NCBI GenBank assembly: GCA_029216955.1
Contig: JANAVB010003400.1
Location: forward strand, 18,121,451 to 18,185,450
From: Iris pallida
Lineage: Eukaryota > Streptophyta > Magnoliopsida > Asparagales > Iridaceae
Direction of reading: 5' to 3'
DNA: 64,000 nucleotides
Part shown: positions 23,726 to 31,515 of the stretch, piece by piece
How positions within the stretch are numbered: position 1 is the first letter of the stretch
How the letters are laid out: each line of letters begins with the position of its first letter
Translations under genes and position numbers: made by a program
The notes under the pieces: generated by a model
Told to the model about the DNA's origin: nothing
Databases searched by the model: none
The model's input: only the letters and a program-made list of their open reading frames with translations

Positions 23726-24150
23726 CTTATGTCTTTTCCTACTTATTTTCAAATCATGTATTTTATGGCTAACATCTGTTTTATAGTCGTTATAATATAT
23801 TGGAACTGCATTCAATGAATTGTACTCGTTCCATTCCTAACTGGAAACCAACATTTTTCAGGTTAGCCGAGACTACGCTTAGCATTGGGGAGGTGGGTGT
23901 ACTTGCAGGCTAAACCTAGAGACTAGTTAGATAATTGAGTATTTATTTAGTTGTTCTTTATAAATTGTGAGATATTGCACCTTGTATCAAATGTAAATCC
24001 TTAAATATTGTAATTTAATTTAGTTATTATGAATGAGCATTATTTGTGATTTTGAGCATTGTGGCTTGACAACGTTCTACCGTCGATACTGCGGCGTAGG
24101 CTGGCTTGGACACGCACTCGTATCCCGAAAAGCGGGTGCGGGTCGTGACA
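23726..24150 (+). mobile_element. 3' end of a chromovirus-like LTR
   Basis: It ends GGGTCGTGACA at 24150, like the LTR ending at 3025, and contains a CATTCCTAACTGGAAACCAACATTT-type segment whose counterpart occurs at about 2605-2640. Tat-A leader homology resumes immediately after. Confidence 0.65.
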
Positions 24151-24192
24151 CAAGGACATATTGCTACCAAGAGCCCCCACTCTAACAAACCA
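24151..24192 (+). pseudogene. Tat-A leader fragment between two insertions
   Basis: Forty-two bases (AAGGACATATTGCTACCAAG) align to Tat-B near 41880-41900 (TGGACATCACTGCACTCAAG). The last three bases, CCA, are the target duplication of the CACTA element. Confidence 0.55.
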
Positions 24193-24420
24193 CACTACAA
24201 GAAAAATGACGATTATTGACGGTTTATAAGTTGACGGTCGTCGAAAACCGTCAACAATAGTGGTTATCTTGACGGTTTTAGGCTTACGTCAAGGAAAGAC
24301 AAATTTTTTGTCACTTTAACACTTTTATAGCATATATGTTGACGATTTCGAAGGATCCGTCAAGACAGAACATTTTTTATATGGACGGTTTGTTGATAAC
24401 CGTAAGTAATACATGTACAA
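24193..24420 (+). repeat. Left CACTA terminal and subterminal repeats
   Basis: After the TIR come repeated TTGACGG / CCGTCAA motifs, several as inverted pairs (TTGACGGTCGTCGAAAACCGTCAA). They mirror those at the right end and are the likely transposase-binding sites by analogy with En/Spm. Confidence 0.8.
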
Positions 24421-24635
24421 AAAAATTGTCGTGCATATTTCACCTGCCATTTAGTAATTTTTTTAAAACCTAAAAAGCTGCTCCTATGGAGTGAAACTCA
24501 CGATCCCTTAAAAAAACCTCGAAGGGGGTTCTTTCATCTCCTTCATCCTCCTCCCTCTCTACTAGCTCCTCCCTCTTTTCTCTATTTTTACTCCTCTGAG
24601 AGCCTTCTCCATGCTCGAAATCTCCATTTCTTCTC

Positions 24636-24682
24636 GGGGCCGGCTATACACACCCCACACTTGCTAAGGACACCCCATTTCC

Positions 24683-24715
<33 letters not shown>

Positions 24716-25386
24716 CTATTCTACCCTTGCTGCTGAGCACACCCCACCCCTCCCCTCCCCTTCCCTTCCCCACTCCGCCGACCCTCCTCCTCCCCCGACC
24801 TGTCGCCGCCGCCTCCCCCGACCCGCCTCCGCCGACCCTCCTCCTCCCTCGACCTGTCGTCGCCGCCTCCCCCAACCCGCCTCCGCCGACCCCCCCCCCC
24901 CCCCCGGACCCGCCTCCTCCTCCTCCTCCTCCCGCTTTCCGAGCCCCCCTCCGCCGACCATAAGTTGTTGTTAAAACAAAAAAAAAAAAAAAAAATTGGG
25001 TGTATTCACGGGTAGGTTCGACCCTGGTTTGTCGAACTCACTGAACAATGTTCGACCCACGACAGTCGAACTATAGTGTTTACGTTCGACCATAATATGT
25101 CGAACAGAATATGACATGTTCGATTATAACACGTTCGACCAGTGTTTGTCGAACACAAGAAGACACGTTCGACCAGTGTTTGTCGAACAGAATAAGACAT
25201 GTTCGACCAATACTTGTCGAACAGACCATTGTCCGTTCGACAAGTATTTGTCGTGCTTGTCGCAGATTTTTTTTTTTTTTTGTGGGGTGTTCTTAGAAAG
25301 TCTTGGGGGTATATTGGTCTTTTAACATGACATTTAAGTCATGTGGGGTGTCCTTAGCAAGTCATGGGGTGTGTATAGCCGGCCCC
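24636..25386. mobile_element. Non-autonomous Mutator-like element, 751 bp, 9-bp TSD
   Basis: The ends GGGGCCGGCTATACACACCC and GGGTGTGTATAGCCGGCCCC are inverted, and the inversion extends further inward (ACTTGCTAAGGACACCCCA against its complement). The flanks are the 9-bp direct repeat TTTCTTCTC (24627-24635, 25387-25395), the size made by Mutator-like elements. The interior has a long A run, a duplicated GC-rich block of about 55 bp (24779-24888), a C run, another A run and a palindrome array. No transposase is encoded. Confidence 0.85.
25014..25255. repeat. Array of GTTCGAC...GTCGAAC palindromes
   Basis: About seven units of roughly 30 bp, each an imperfect palindrome beginning GTTCGACCA and ending TGTCGAACA with 6-9 bases between. 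Some units are diverged (GTTCGATTATAACACG; the last one ends GTCGTGC). They lie within the Mutator-like element and could be transposase-binding sites or hairpins. Confidence 0.85.
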
Positions 25387-25747
25387 TTTCTTCTCCTCCG
25401 AACCAGAGAGCATACTGCATGCTCGAAATCTCCCCCTCCCTACTCTCACCCTTCTCATCTCCGACCACCTCCTCTCCCTCCTTCCCAAACTTTCCACTGA
25501 AACCCTAGCCTCCATCGACATCCAAACCCTATCTTCTTCATCTTCTTCCTCGTGGGACTCTCCCCTCCTTCGGTGGCATCCAAACCCTAGCCTCCATCGC
25601 TGACCCCCTCCCCCTTCCTTCCATACAACCTCCTCCCCCACCCCCAAACCCAAACCCGTACCCGTCTCCTCCGTGCTTGTCATCCCCCAAACCCGCACCC
25701 GAAACCTACTACTGGAGGGAGGGGAAGGGGGTAGGATCACTGCGACG

Positions 25748-25886
25748 AACACGCTGACGGAGCCAATTTGGGACATAGTGAAGAGGGACCTAATGAGGAT
25801 CATCAATAGTAGTCTTCCCCGACCCTACCGGAGGACTCGGGGAAGGCGCTCGGGGACTGGGACCTTTGGGGGCCTCTGTCAAGAAG
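25748..25886 (+). pseudogene. Captured fragment of a YIP4-like (Yip1 family) gene
   Basis: One reads NTLTEPIWDIVKRDLMRI, then after short frame slips SGKALGDWDLWGPL. This order matches the cytosolic start of plant YIP4/Yip1-domain proteins (TLTEPVWDTVKRD..., GKALRDWDLWGP), Golgi/trans-Golgi membrane proteins in secretory trafficking. The fragment stops at AAGAAG|GTATAA, a good splice donor (25887), before the membrane spans, so this looks like an exon plus the start of an intron. The C-rich upstream DNA (25396-25747) may be its 5' UTR or first codons. The frame slips make it a pseudogene. Family match is from memory of conserved motifs. Confidence 0.7.
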
Positions 25887-25909
25887 GTATAATTATTGTG
25901 AACAAATTA

Positions 25910-26297
25910 TGATGCATTCCCAGGATCAACTGCATATTCCTGGATGCACTAGACAGTTACCCAGTCAGCAATAAACCAAGCCACATCATCCAATCAGCCA
26001 TGTCAGCTACAATTAGCCACGTCAGCCTCTGACATACAGTTATACAGCCTGTCCTTCAAGGCTGGATGAGCAACTGCATATAAAAGGAGAAGGAGAGGAT
26101 TAGAAAGATATATGTGAGCTGTATCTTCATTTTCTTAGTGCAAATTACTATAGCATTTACCTGCAATTTCCTGCAATTTCCTTTGTAGATCTGTTCTTCC
26201 GTTCAATAAAGTAGTTTCTTCCCCAATTTGCTTGCTGTTATGTCAATTACGATGAAATCACCACCTGTTCCTGGAAATCTAGGTCGAGGACCTACCA
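25910..26297 (+). mobile_element. 5' LTR of the gene-capturing element
   Basis: 388 bp, TGATGC...CTACCA. It contains CATCCAATCAG (CCAAT box), an ACGTCA motif at about 26015, TATAAAA at 26079 and AATAAA at 26205, so it looks like a complete promoter and polyadenylation unit. Confidence 0.9.
26079..26085 (+). promoter_or_regulatory. TATA box of the gene-capturing element
   Basis: TATAAAA in GCATATAAAAGGAG, about 80 bp after a CCAAT motif; AATAAA follows 120 bp later (26205). Confidence 0.7.
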
Positions 26298-26300
26298 ATT

Positions 26301-26313
26301 TGGTATCAGAGCC
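26301..26313 (+). other. Primer-binding site (initiator Met-tRNA type)
   Basis: TGGTATCAGAGCC begins three bases after the LTR end. Confidence 0.9.
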
Positions 26314-27020
26314 GTACGATCCCCACTTCGGAGCGTACGGAAGTCCGATCACGAGCTCGAGCAGCCATGGTGTACGGCGATGCTCGTCGGAGGAGCAACG
26401 ACGTCCGGAGGAACCTCGGTATGGCTGGGGATCTCCTCATTACGGTTACGGATGGGGATCCCATCTACGATCCTCTACGCCGGCTATGGAGTCACAGCCT
26501 CCGCCACCACCACCCGAGCATGACCCCTACTGCTATCAACTGTCATCGCATCAACAATGGCAGTACTCTCCACCGGAACAGCCACCACAGACATCGATTT
26601 CGAGTTGGAGCTCACGACAAGGGTTTCCAGAGGATCCTCGCCACCAGATCGTGGAGGAAAGCCTCCGATCTCTCGAAGGTACTCTTCTAAATTTAGATCA
26701 CAAACTAAATATGTTGGATGATTGGATGAAGTATAGGAGGGAAGTTTATCCTTCGTATTTTCATGCCATGGAACCACCGCCACCCGGACCGGACTACGGC
26801 TATCCACCGGTGATGACAGCACCGTTTCTGGCGCAGTTTCAGCAACATATCTCACCTCCGCAGCAGTACGAAGCTTCACAGTCCCTTCCTCAACCACCAG
26901 AGCAACAATGTCAGAGTCTGCAGCAGCATGAAGAGATTGAACCGAAGGTGCTTGATGAAATGCCCGTGAGGAAGCTTGGAAGTACGAGTTGGTGCCGTAG
27001 GTGCAAAATTGAGTGTGAAT

Positions 27021-27217
27021 CAGGGCCGGCCCCACGGTTTGGGTTGCCTTAGCCGGAGCTAATTTTTGTTGCCCTTTACCCTTATTGAAAGATAAATGTT
27101 TAATTTGGATTTTTGTTGGACCGGTCCTAAGAAAACTAAATGGCCTGAGGGGTTGCCCTATGGAGGGGGGTTGCCCAAGCCCCAAGTCTTGTCAGGCTTA
27201 CCCCAGGGCCGGCCCTG
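27021..27217. mobile_element. hAT-type MITE, 197 bp, 8-bp TSD
   Basis: Terminal inverted repeats CAGGGCCGGCCCC and GGGCCGGCCCTG; the 8-bp direct repeat GTGTGAAT flanks it (27013-27020, 27218-27225). CAGGG ends and an 8-bp target are typical of hAT elements. It sits inside the chimeric ORF and shifts its frame. Confidence 0.9.
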
Positions 27218-27449
27218 GTGTGAATCCATGGAGGGATTAGTTATCCATTCACTGACAAGCAAGCATCAAAACAATACCATGACTTTGGTTACGAAGATCA
27301 AGCAAAACATTCCTTCAACTACAAAATATGCTCGGGCAACAGCTACGAAGAGTGTCCAGGCAAGTAACGTTGATGTTGCTATTACACACATAACCTCGGA
27401 AGAAGACTCTAAGCTAAATGTTGCTTCCACAAAGTTGGAGCCTGCAAAA

Positions 27450-27590
27450 CCAAATCAAGAGGCTGTTCTTCTGAATCTCAAGGATGATGTTGTATCTGTA
27501 GAAGACCCCGCAAACAGGCTTGCACTGTTTTTATTTTCAGAAGGAGGGCAACCAGCAACAGCTGCCGGTAATGGATCGTGGGAAGATAGC
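27450..27590 (+). pseudogene. Possible captured fragment of an ANTH-domain clathrin assembly protein
   Basis: LLNLKDDVV, then ANRLALFLFSEGG and GNGSWED, resemble the C-terminal linker of plant ANTH/AP180-type proteins (LLNL..., LALALF, WEAF), which recruit clathrin. Short and low-complexity, so this is a tentative reading. Confidence 0.35.
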
Positions 27591-28159
27591 TTGTTTGGAG
27601 ATGAACATAATATGAAGCCAAGCTCGGTTGAAGACATTAGAGATGTAACTGCTGCAGCACTGTCTTCAAGGAGCAACACTTATGAAGGTGTCGAAGACTT
27701 GGTCCACACCGAGAATGGACTTACAGGCCTGTCCATCACTGTAAGTTACCCTTGGACTATTGCAAGAAGTAGGGATCATAAAATAATAATATGGAACCCA
27801 GGTATCTCTATCTTTATGTTTCTTCAAGTATCAGATAGTAGCGAGTATCAAGTTCAAAGTGATTTCAAGGATGCAGTTGATGTTTGTTTACCATTATTAC
27901 AAGCTGTTGATTGGGATGAGTACTGGGACAAGTTCAACAATGAAGTAATGCAAATTCCAATCACCTTCAAGCTGAAATACTTCAGGTCTGTACTGTGGGA
28001 TCCCGGGAAATTCAAAAAGGGAATAGGGAGCGTAATACTTGCTGGTGATACCTCTCTATTCAGTTCATCCAAGGAGGAGGCCTGGCTTGAATGGGAGCAA
28101 ACATGTTTTCTCAAGTATGCTTGGGTGCTCGACAAGTTTAAGACTGAGCTCTGGAAAAT

Positions 28160-28250
28160 TGAAACGACCAAGGAGGAGTATGCTTCCTTCTACAAGAACC
28201 TTACCTATGACAGAAGGGAACATCTGTCAGTGAAGCATCTCTCGGTTGGA
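28160..28250 (+). pseudogene. Captured HSP90 fragment
   Basis: TTKEEYASFYKNLTYD followed by EHLSVKHLSV matches the middle-domain segment of cytosolic HSP90 ([29 protein letters not shown]). About 30 codons only; the chaperone's ATPase and dimer domains are absent. It joins directly, in frame, to the mutase-like segment. Confidence 0.7.
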
Positions 28251-28262
28251 AGTTTAAAGAAA

Positions 28263-28690
28263 TCAGAAGAAGTTGCGTCTGCCACTGTAAGGAAAGTGGA
28301 CTATATGGTTGTTTACACTTTTGATCTTGTAGAAGCTGTTCACAAAGCTACTGGGAATCTTGAGGAGCCATTGGAGGGATTTCCTATAGTTGTTGATGCA
28401 GGAAATGGAGCAGAAGGATTCTTTTGGCGAAAGGTACTTGAACCTCTAGGTGCAATTATTTCTTGCAACCAATTCTTGGAGCCTGATGGTATGCTTCCCA
28501 ACCATATTCCCAATCCTGAAGACAAAAATGCAATGAAAACGATACCCCAGGCAGTCCAAGAGACTAAAGCGGATTTAAGCATCATCTTTGACAAGGATGT
28601 TGACAAAGCAGCTGCTGTAGATTCTAGTGGGCGTGAATTCAACCTCAATCGACCAATTGCTTTAATGCCTGCTATTGCCCTTGAACAACA
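28263..28690 (+). pseudogene. Captured phosphoglucosamine-mutase-family fragment
   Basis: About 140 codons resembling plant phosphohexomutases of the phosphoglucosamine mutase family: VVDAGNGAEGFF, EPDGMLPNHIPNPEDK, then the metal-binding loop, here DKDVDK instead of DTDVDR, and VDSSGREFN. The active-site serine domain upstream and the C-terminal domain downstream are missing. The changed loop residues would remove Mg binding, so no enzyme activity is expected. Fused in frame after the HSP90 piece. Confidence 0.8.
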
Positions 28691-28896
28691 TCCAGGAATC
28701 CAACTTCTCAGTATCACTCACTCCCAAATTTCAATTAAAATGATTTCTGCTGCTACTAACCTCGAAGAAGCTCTAAAAGGAACATTGACAGTTAGACCTT
28801 TTCCTCTTGGGACATCATTCAGTAGCAAGATGGAGAAACATTGTACTCATTTTTTGGGTGAAAAAATTGCATCAAATGAGGAAGTGAAGTCAAGGC

Positions 28897-29388
28897 TTGA
28901 GAAATTTTGGCTTGAAGAAACAGGTGTTCCTTCCAACAACAAGAAGAAACCTCTATGCTTTCCAGTTGACTGCCAAGCCTAGTCTTGAGCCAATTTCAAG
29001 TAAGCATGCAACTGTTATTCCCTGTCTTGATGAACCAGATGCACACAAGGTACTGACTAAACTGAGGATGGTATGGGATCCAGGTCCTACTTCAGTTCAA
29101 GTGATAAATATTCATGTCATCACAACATTAGTACCACCTCAGGATACTACTATGAAGGTTGAAGCTATGAAGTCCTTAGTGGCAATTTTTAGGTCCGTGG
29201 GGCATTGTATGAACAAACAGTTCAGAATACCAGATGCCAATTCTCTAAAAAATCCAGCTGCAGTTATGGGTAATGATGAAGGTGGAAATGATCTCTCCGA
29301 TGTGGGTACAGAGAGTGCAGAGCTCACTCAAGCTACCAAAATCGAAAAGGATGGTTTCATGGTGTGGGATCCAGGAATTGGGCATTAG
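28897..29388 (+). pseudogene. Captured ARF-GEF (BIG/Sec7-family) fragment in a second frame
   Basis: This frame follows the chimeric ORF by a frame slip near 28950. DTTMKVEAMKSLVAIFRSV followed by MNKQFRIPD (about 29135-29240) resembles the region just N-terminal of the Sec7 domain in plant BIG-type ARF guanine nucleotide exchange factors (TTMKLEAMKCLVA...MNKQLR.PD). No Sec7 domain is present. WDPG occurs at about 29078 and again just before the stop, MVWDPGIGH. The purine tract and 3' LTR begin 190 bp later. Confidence 0.6.
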
Positions 29389-29574
29389 ACTGGAATGAGC
29401 TAGCTATGGTTGTGAGCAGTTAGATATGAACCTGATTAAGTTCAGAAATCAGTGATCAGCGCAGTATCATCACTAATTCAGTGGAAGGAAGGGGATGAGG
29501 AATCTGCTACTTGGGTTCCTTACGAAAGTTTATCAAGGATTTTCCTCTTTTTGACCTTGAGACAAGGTCAATTT

Positions 29575-29588
29575 AAGGAGAGGGGAGT
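29575..29588 (+). other. Polypurine tract of the gene-capturing element
   Basis: AAGGAGAGGGGAGT directly before the 3' LTR, the plus-strand primer for reverse transcription. Confidence 0.8.
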
Positions 29589-29966
29589 TGATGCATTCCC
29601 AGGATCAACTGCATATTCCTGGATGCACTAGACAGTTACCCAGTCAGCAATAAACCAAGCCACATCATCCAATCAGCCATGTCAGCTACAATTAGCCACG
29701 TCAGCCTCTGACATACAGTTATACAGCCTGTCCTTCAAGGCTGGATGAGCAACTGCATATAAAAGGAGAAGGAGAGGATTAGAAAGATATATGTGAGCTG
29801 TATCTTCATTTTCTTAGTGCAAATTACTATAGCATTTACCTGCAATTTCCTTTGTAGATCTGTTCTTCCATTCAATAAAGTAGTTTCTTCCCCAATTTGC
29901 TTGCTGTTATGTCAATTACGATGAAATCACCACCTGTTCCTGGAAATCTAGGTCGAGGACCTACCA
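29589..29966 (+). mobile_element. 3' LTR of the gene-capturing element
   Basis: 378 bp. It matches the 5' LTR except for one substitution (ATTCAATAAAG against GTTCAATAAAG) and lacks its 10-bp duplication. AATTA target copy follows. Confidence 0.95.
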
Positions 29967-29971
29967 AATTA

Positions 29972-31343
29972 GATGGCTCTTTAGTTGATCTAAGTAATTT
30001 CGATTCAAATTGCTGCAGTGACTTTATCAGTAGATCTACAAATTTAAAAAACTCTTTAGGGAGGGATTAACTATGCTTTCTTCAAGAGTTTAGCTTTTAA
30101 AATTGGCAGTTTGACTTGGGATTAAATTTTCCCCTCTATCTTCCTGAACATTTTGTTCTATTGCGCAATGCTAGTTTTGATTCAAATTCATGGATGCATT
30201 TGTCAAGGATATTCAAGAATAATTAATTTTGTTTTTTGAAATACATGATTAGCTTAAATTGATGAATTCTCAACTAAACCATATATACAACTAAGAATGG
30301 CTGGCATTATTTGTTGTTCATTGTCCAATTTAGGCCAATACTGAGTAATGTCTTCAATATTTGACTTTGAATATTTTTTGTCTTCGACCATCTTAAAAAT
30401 TCAGAGCTGTGGGATAGAAGTTTTACTAGAAGACATTATCAGTTGAAGCCTATTCATTATCTCTCCAGATTCATGATAATCAATTTTGCTAGTTTTTATG
30501 TTTATTTACTTCCTATCATGTCTCAAAATATTTTGCTTGTTTGTAATGTTTATCTTGTTATTATGATGGAACTTAATGGTTGTAGCCTATAGTTGGCATG
30601 GAACCTTTAATATTAGGGTGCTAACCAAAGGGGATATATAGTATAAGTTGATTTTGTACAAATTTCTTGAACTTAATGGTCTTGTATAGTACTGGCGATC
30701 AAAGTTTTGAATTGTTTTTCATAGCTTGCTCCAAAAATTGGATTTGGCTTTATTTATTCAATACAAGTATTTGGCTTCGTCTTCCTGTCTGTATGTTTTT
30801 CTTGTGTCTACTGAGCCATTAACTAGGACATAAATATTTGTTTGCTTGTCCACAACCTTTAGTGACACCAGCCCCAACCTGTTATATCGTTACATGCTTA
30901 CCTTCAACAAATACTTCAGATGCAGGAATGAGTGAGAGCGCACTCTTGGTACACAAATATTCTAGGATACATCCATTGTTGATCAGAATTTTGTAAATTG
31001 GTATGATTTGTATTGCCAATCTCTTTTAATTTGAGCTCGTTTCTGTTTCTTTAAGTCAATATTAGATCTTTGGTATGAGTATTTGATGAACTCGATGCAA
31101 GCCTTCCTTTAATTAGGTTTGAAATTTTACGTTATCATGCATCTATTTCTCTTGGTGAATCCTTTGTGTGTATTGCATATGTTTCCCAATTTATAAACTC
31201 ATAATGTTCATGGTTTTTGTGAAAGACTGAAACGTATGACAACTAACAAGGGACCGTAAGACGTTAGATGGAAGCACTCAGTCACAAAATAAGTCAAAAC
31301 AGTAAAGTCACCTTTGCTTATGATCCTTTCTTTACTTACTTAG
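29972..31343 (+). other. CACTA interior, intron-like, no gene seen
   Basis: T-rich, low-coding DNA. It continues the sequence that followed the YIP4-like donor site before the LTR element inserted, and ends at a pyrimidine-rich acceptor (TTACTTAG, 31343). It could be intron sequence from either captured gene. No coding motif is recognised. Confidence 0.5.
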
Positions 31344-31515
31344 GGGATGCTATTTCCAAGAAGTGGGGGGGGGGGGGGGGGGAGGTGAAAACGGAGGTGA
31401 GCATCGAAAGTGCTTTTCAAAGGTCAATTGAGACATTGTTTGACTGGATTAATAAAGAACTTGACACAAGTAGAACTCAAGTCATCTTTCGCACCTATGC
31501 TCCTGTCCATTTCAG
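31344..31515 (+). pseudogene. Captured exon of a TBL-like (trichome birefringence-like) gene
   Basis: After the acceptor AG at 31343 the exon reads GCYFQEV, then a G run, then EVKTEVSIESAFQRSIETL and FRTYAPVHFR, ending at a donor GT (31516). This matches plant TBL polysaccharide O-acetyltransferases, whose family has GGCYFQ..., a helix like AY.RSI.T..DW, and TQVFFRT.APVHFRGGDW. The 19-20 bp G run (31365-31383) disrupts the frame. The flanking exons with the GDS and DxxH catalytic motifs are missing. Confidence 0.75.

Larger units (their letters stand above)
26486..28982 (+). pseudogene. Chimeric ORF assembled from several host gene fragments
   Basis: From ATG 26486 the frame gives a Pro/Gln-rich N-terminus (MESQPPPPPPEHD) with a short helical part (VEESLRSLEGTLLNLDHKL). 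A MITE at 27021-27217 then intervenes. Removing it with one 8-bp TSD copy leaves the same frame open to TAG at 28980-28982, 763 codons in all. The second part contains segments resembling an ANTH clathrin adaptor (about 27450-27590), HSP90 (28160-28250) and a phosphoglucosamine mutase (28263-28690), joined in one frame. Motifs WNPG and WDPG recur. I do not recognise the stretches between. Labelled pseudogene because the MITE breaks it; before that it may have been translatable. Confidence 0.75.
25910..29966 (+). mobile_element. Young non-autonomous LTR retrotransposon with captured host genes, TSD AATTA
   Basis: LTRs at 25910-26297 and 29589-29966, PBS TGGTATCAGAGCC at 26301, purine tract before the 3' LTR, and 5-bp target AATTA on both sides (25905-25909, 29967-29971). 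The LTRs differ by one substitution and a 10-bp tandem duplication (TGCAATTTCC), so insertion was recent. The 3.3-kb interior has no gag, RT or integrase motif; it encodes a chimeric frame (26486-28982) and a further frame to 29388. Movement would need enzymes from another element, with the PBS fitting either copia or chromovirus helpers. Confidence 0.9.

Noticed and set aside
24661..24963. Proline-rich ORF
   Set aside because: It comes from CCTCCGCC-type repeats within the Mutator-like element and begins in a poly-A derived Lys run.
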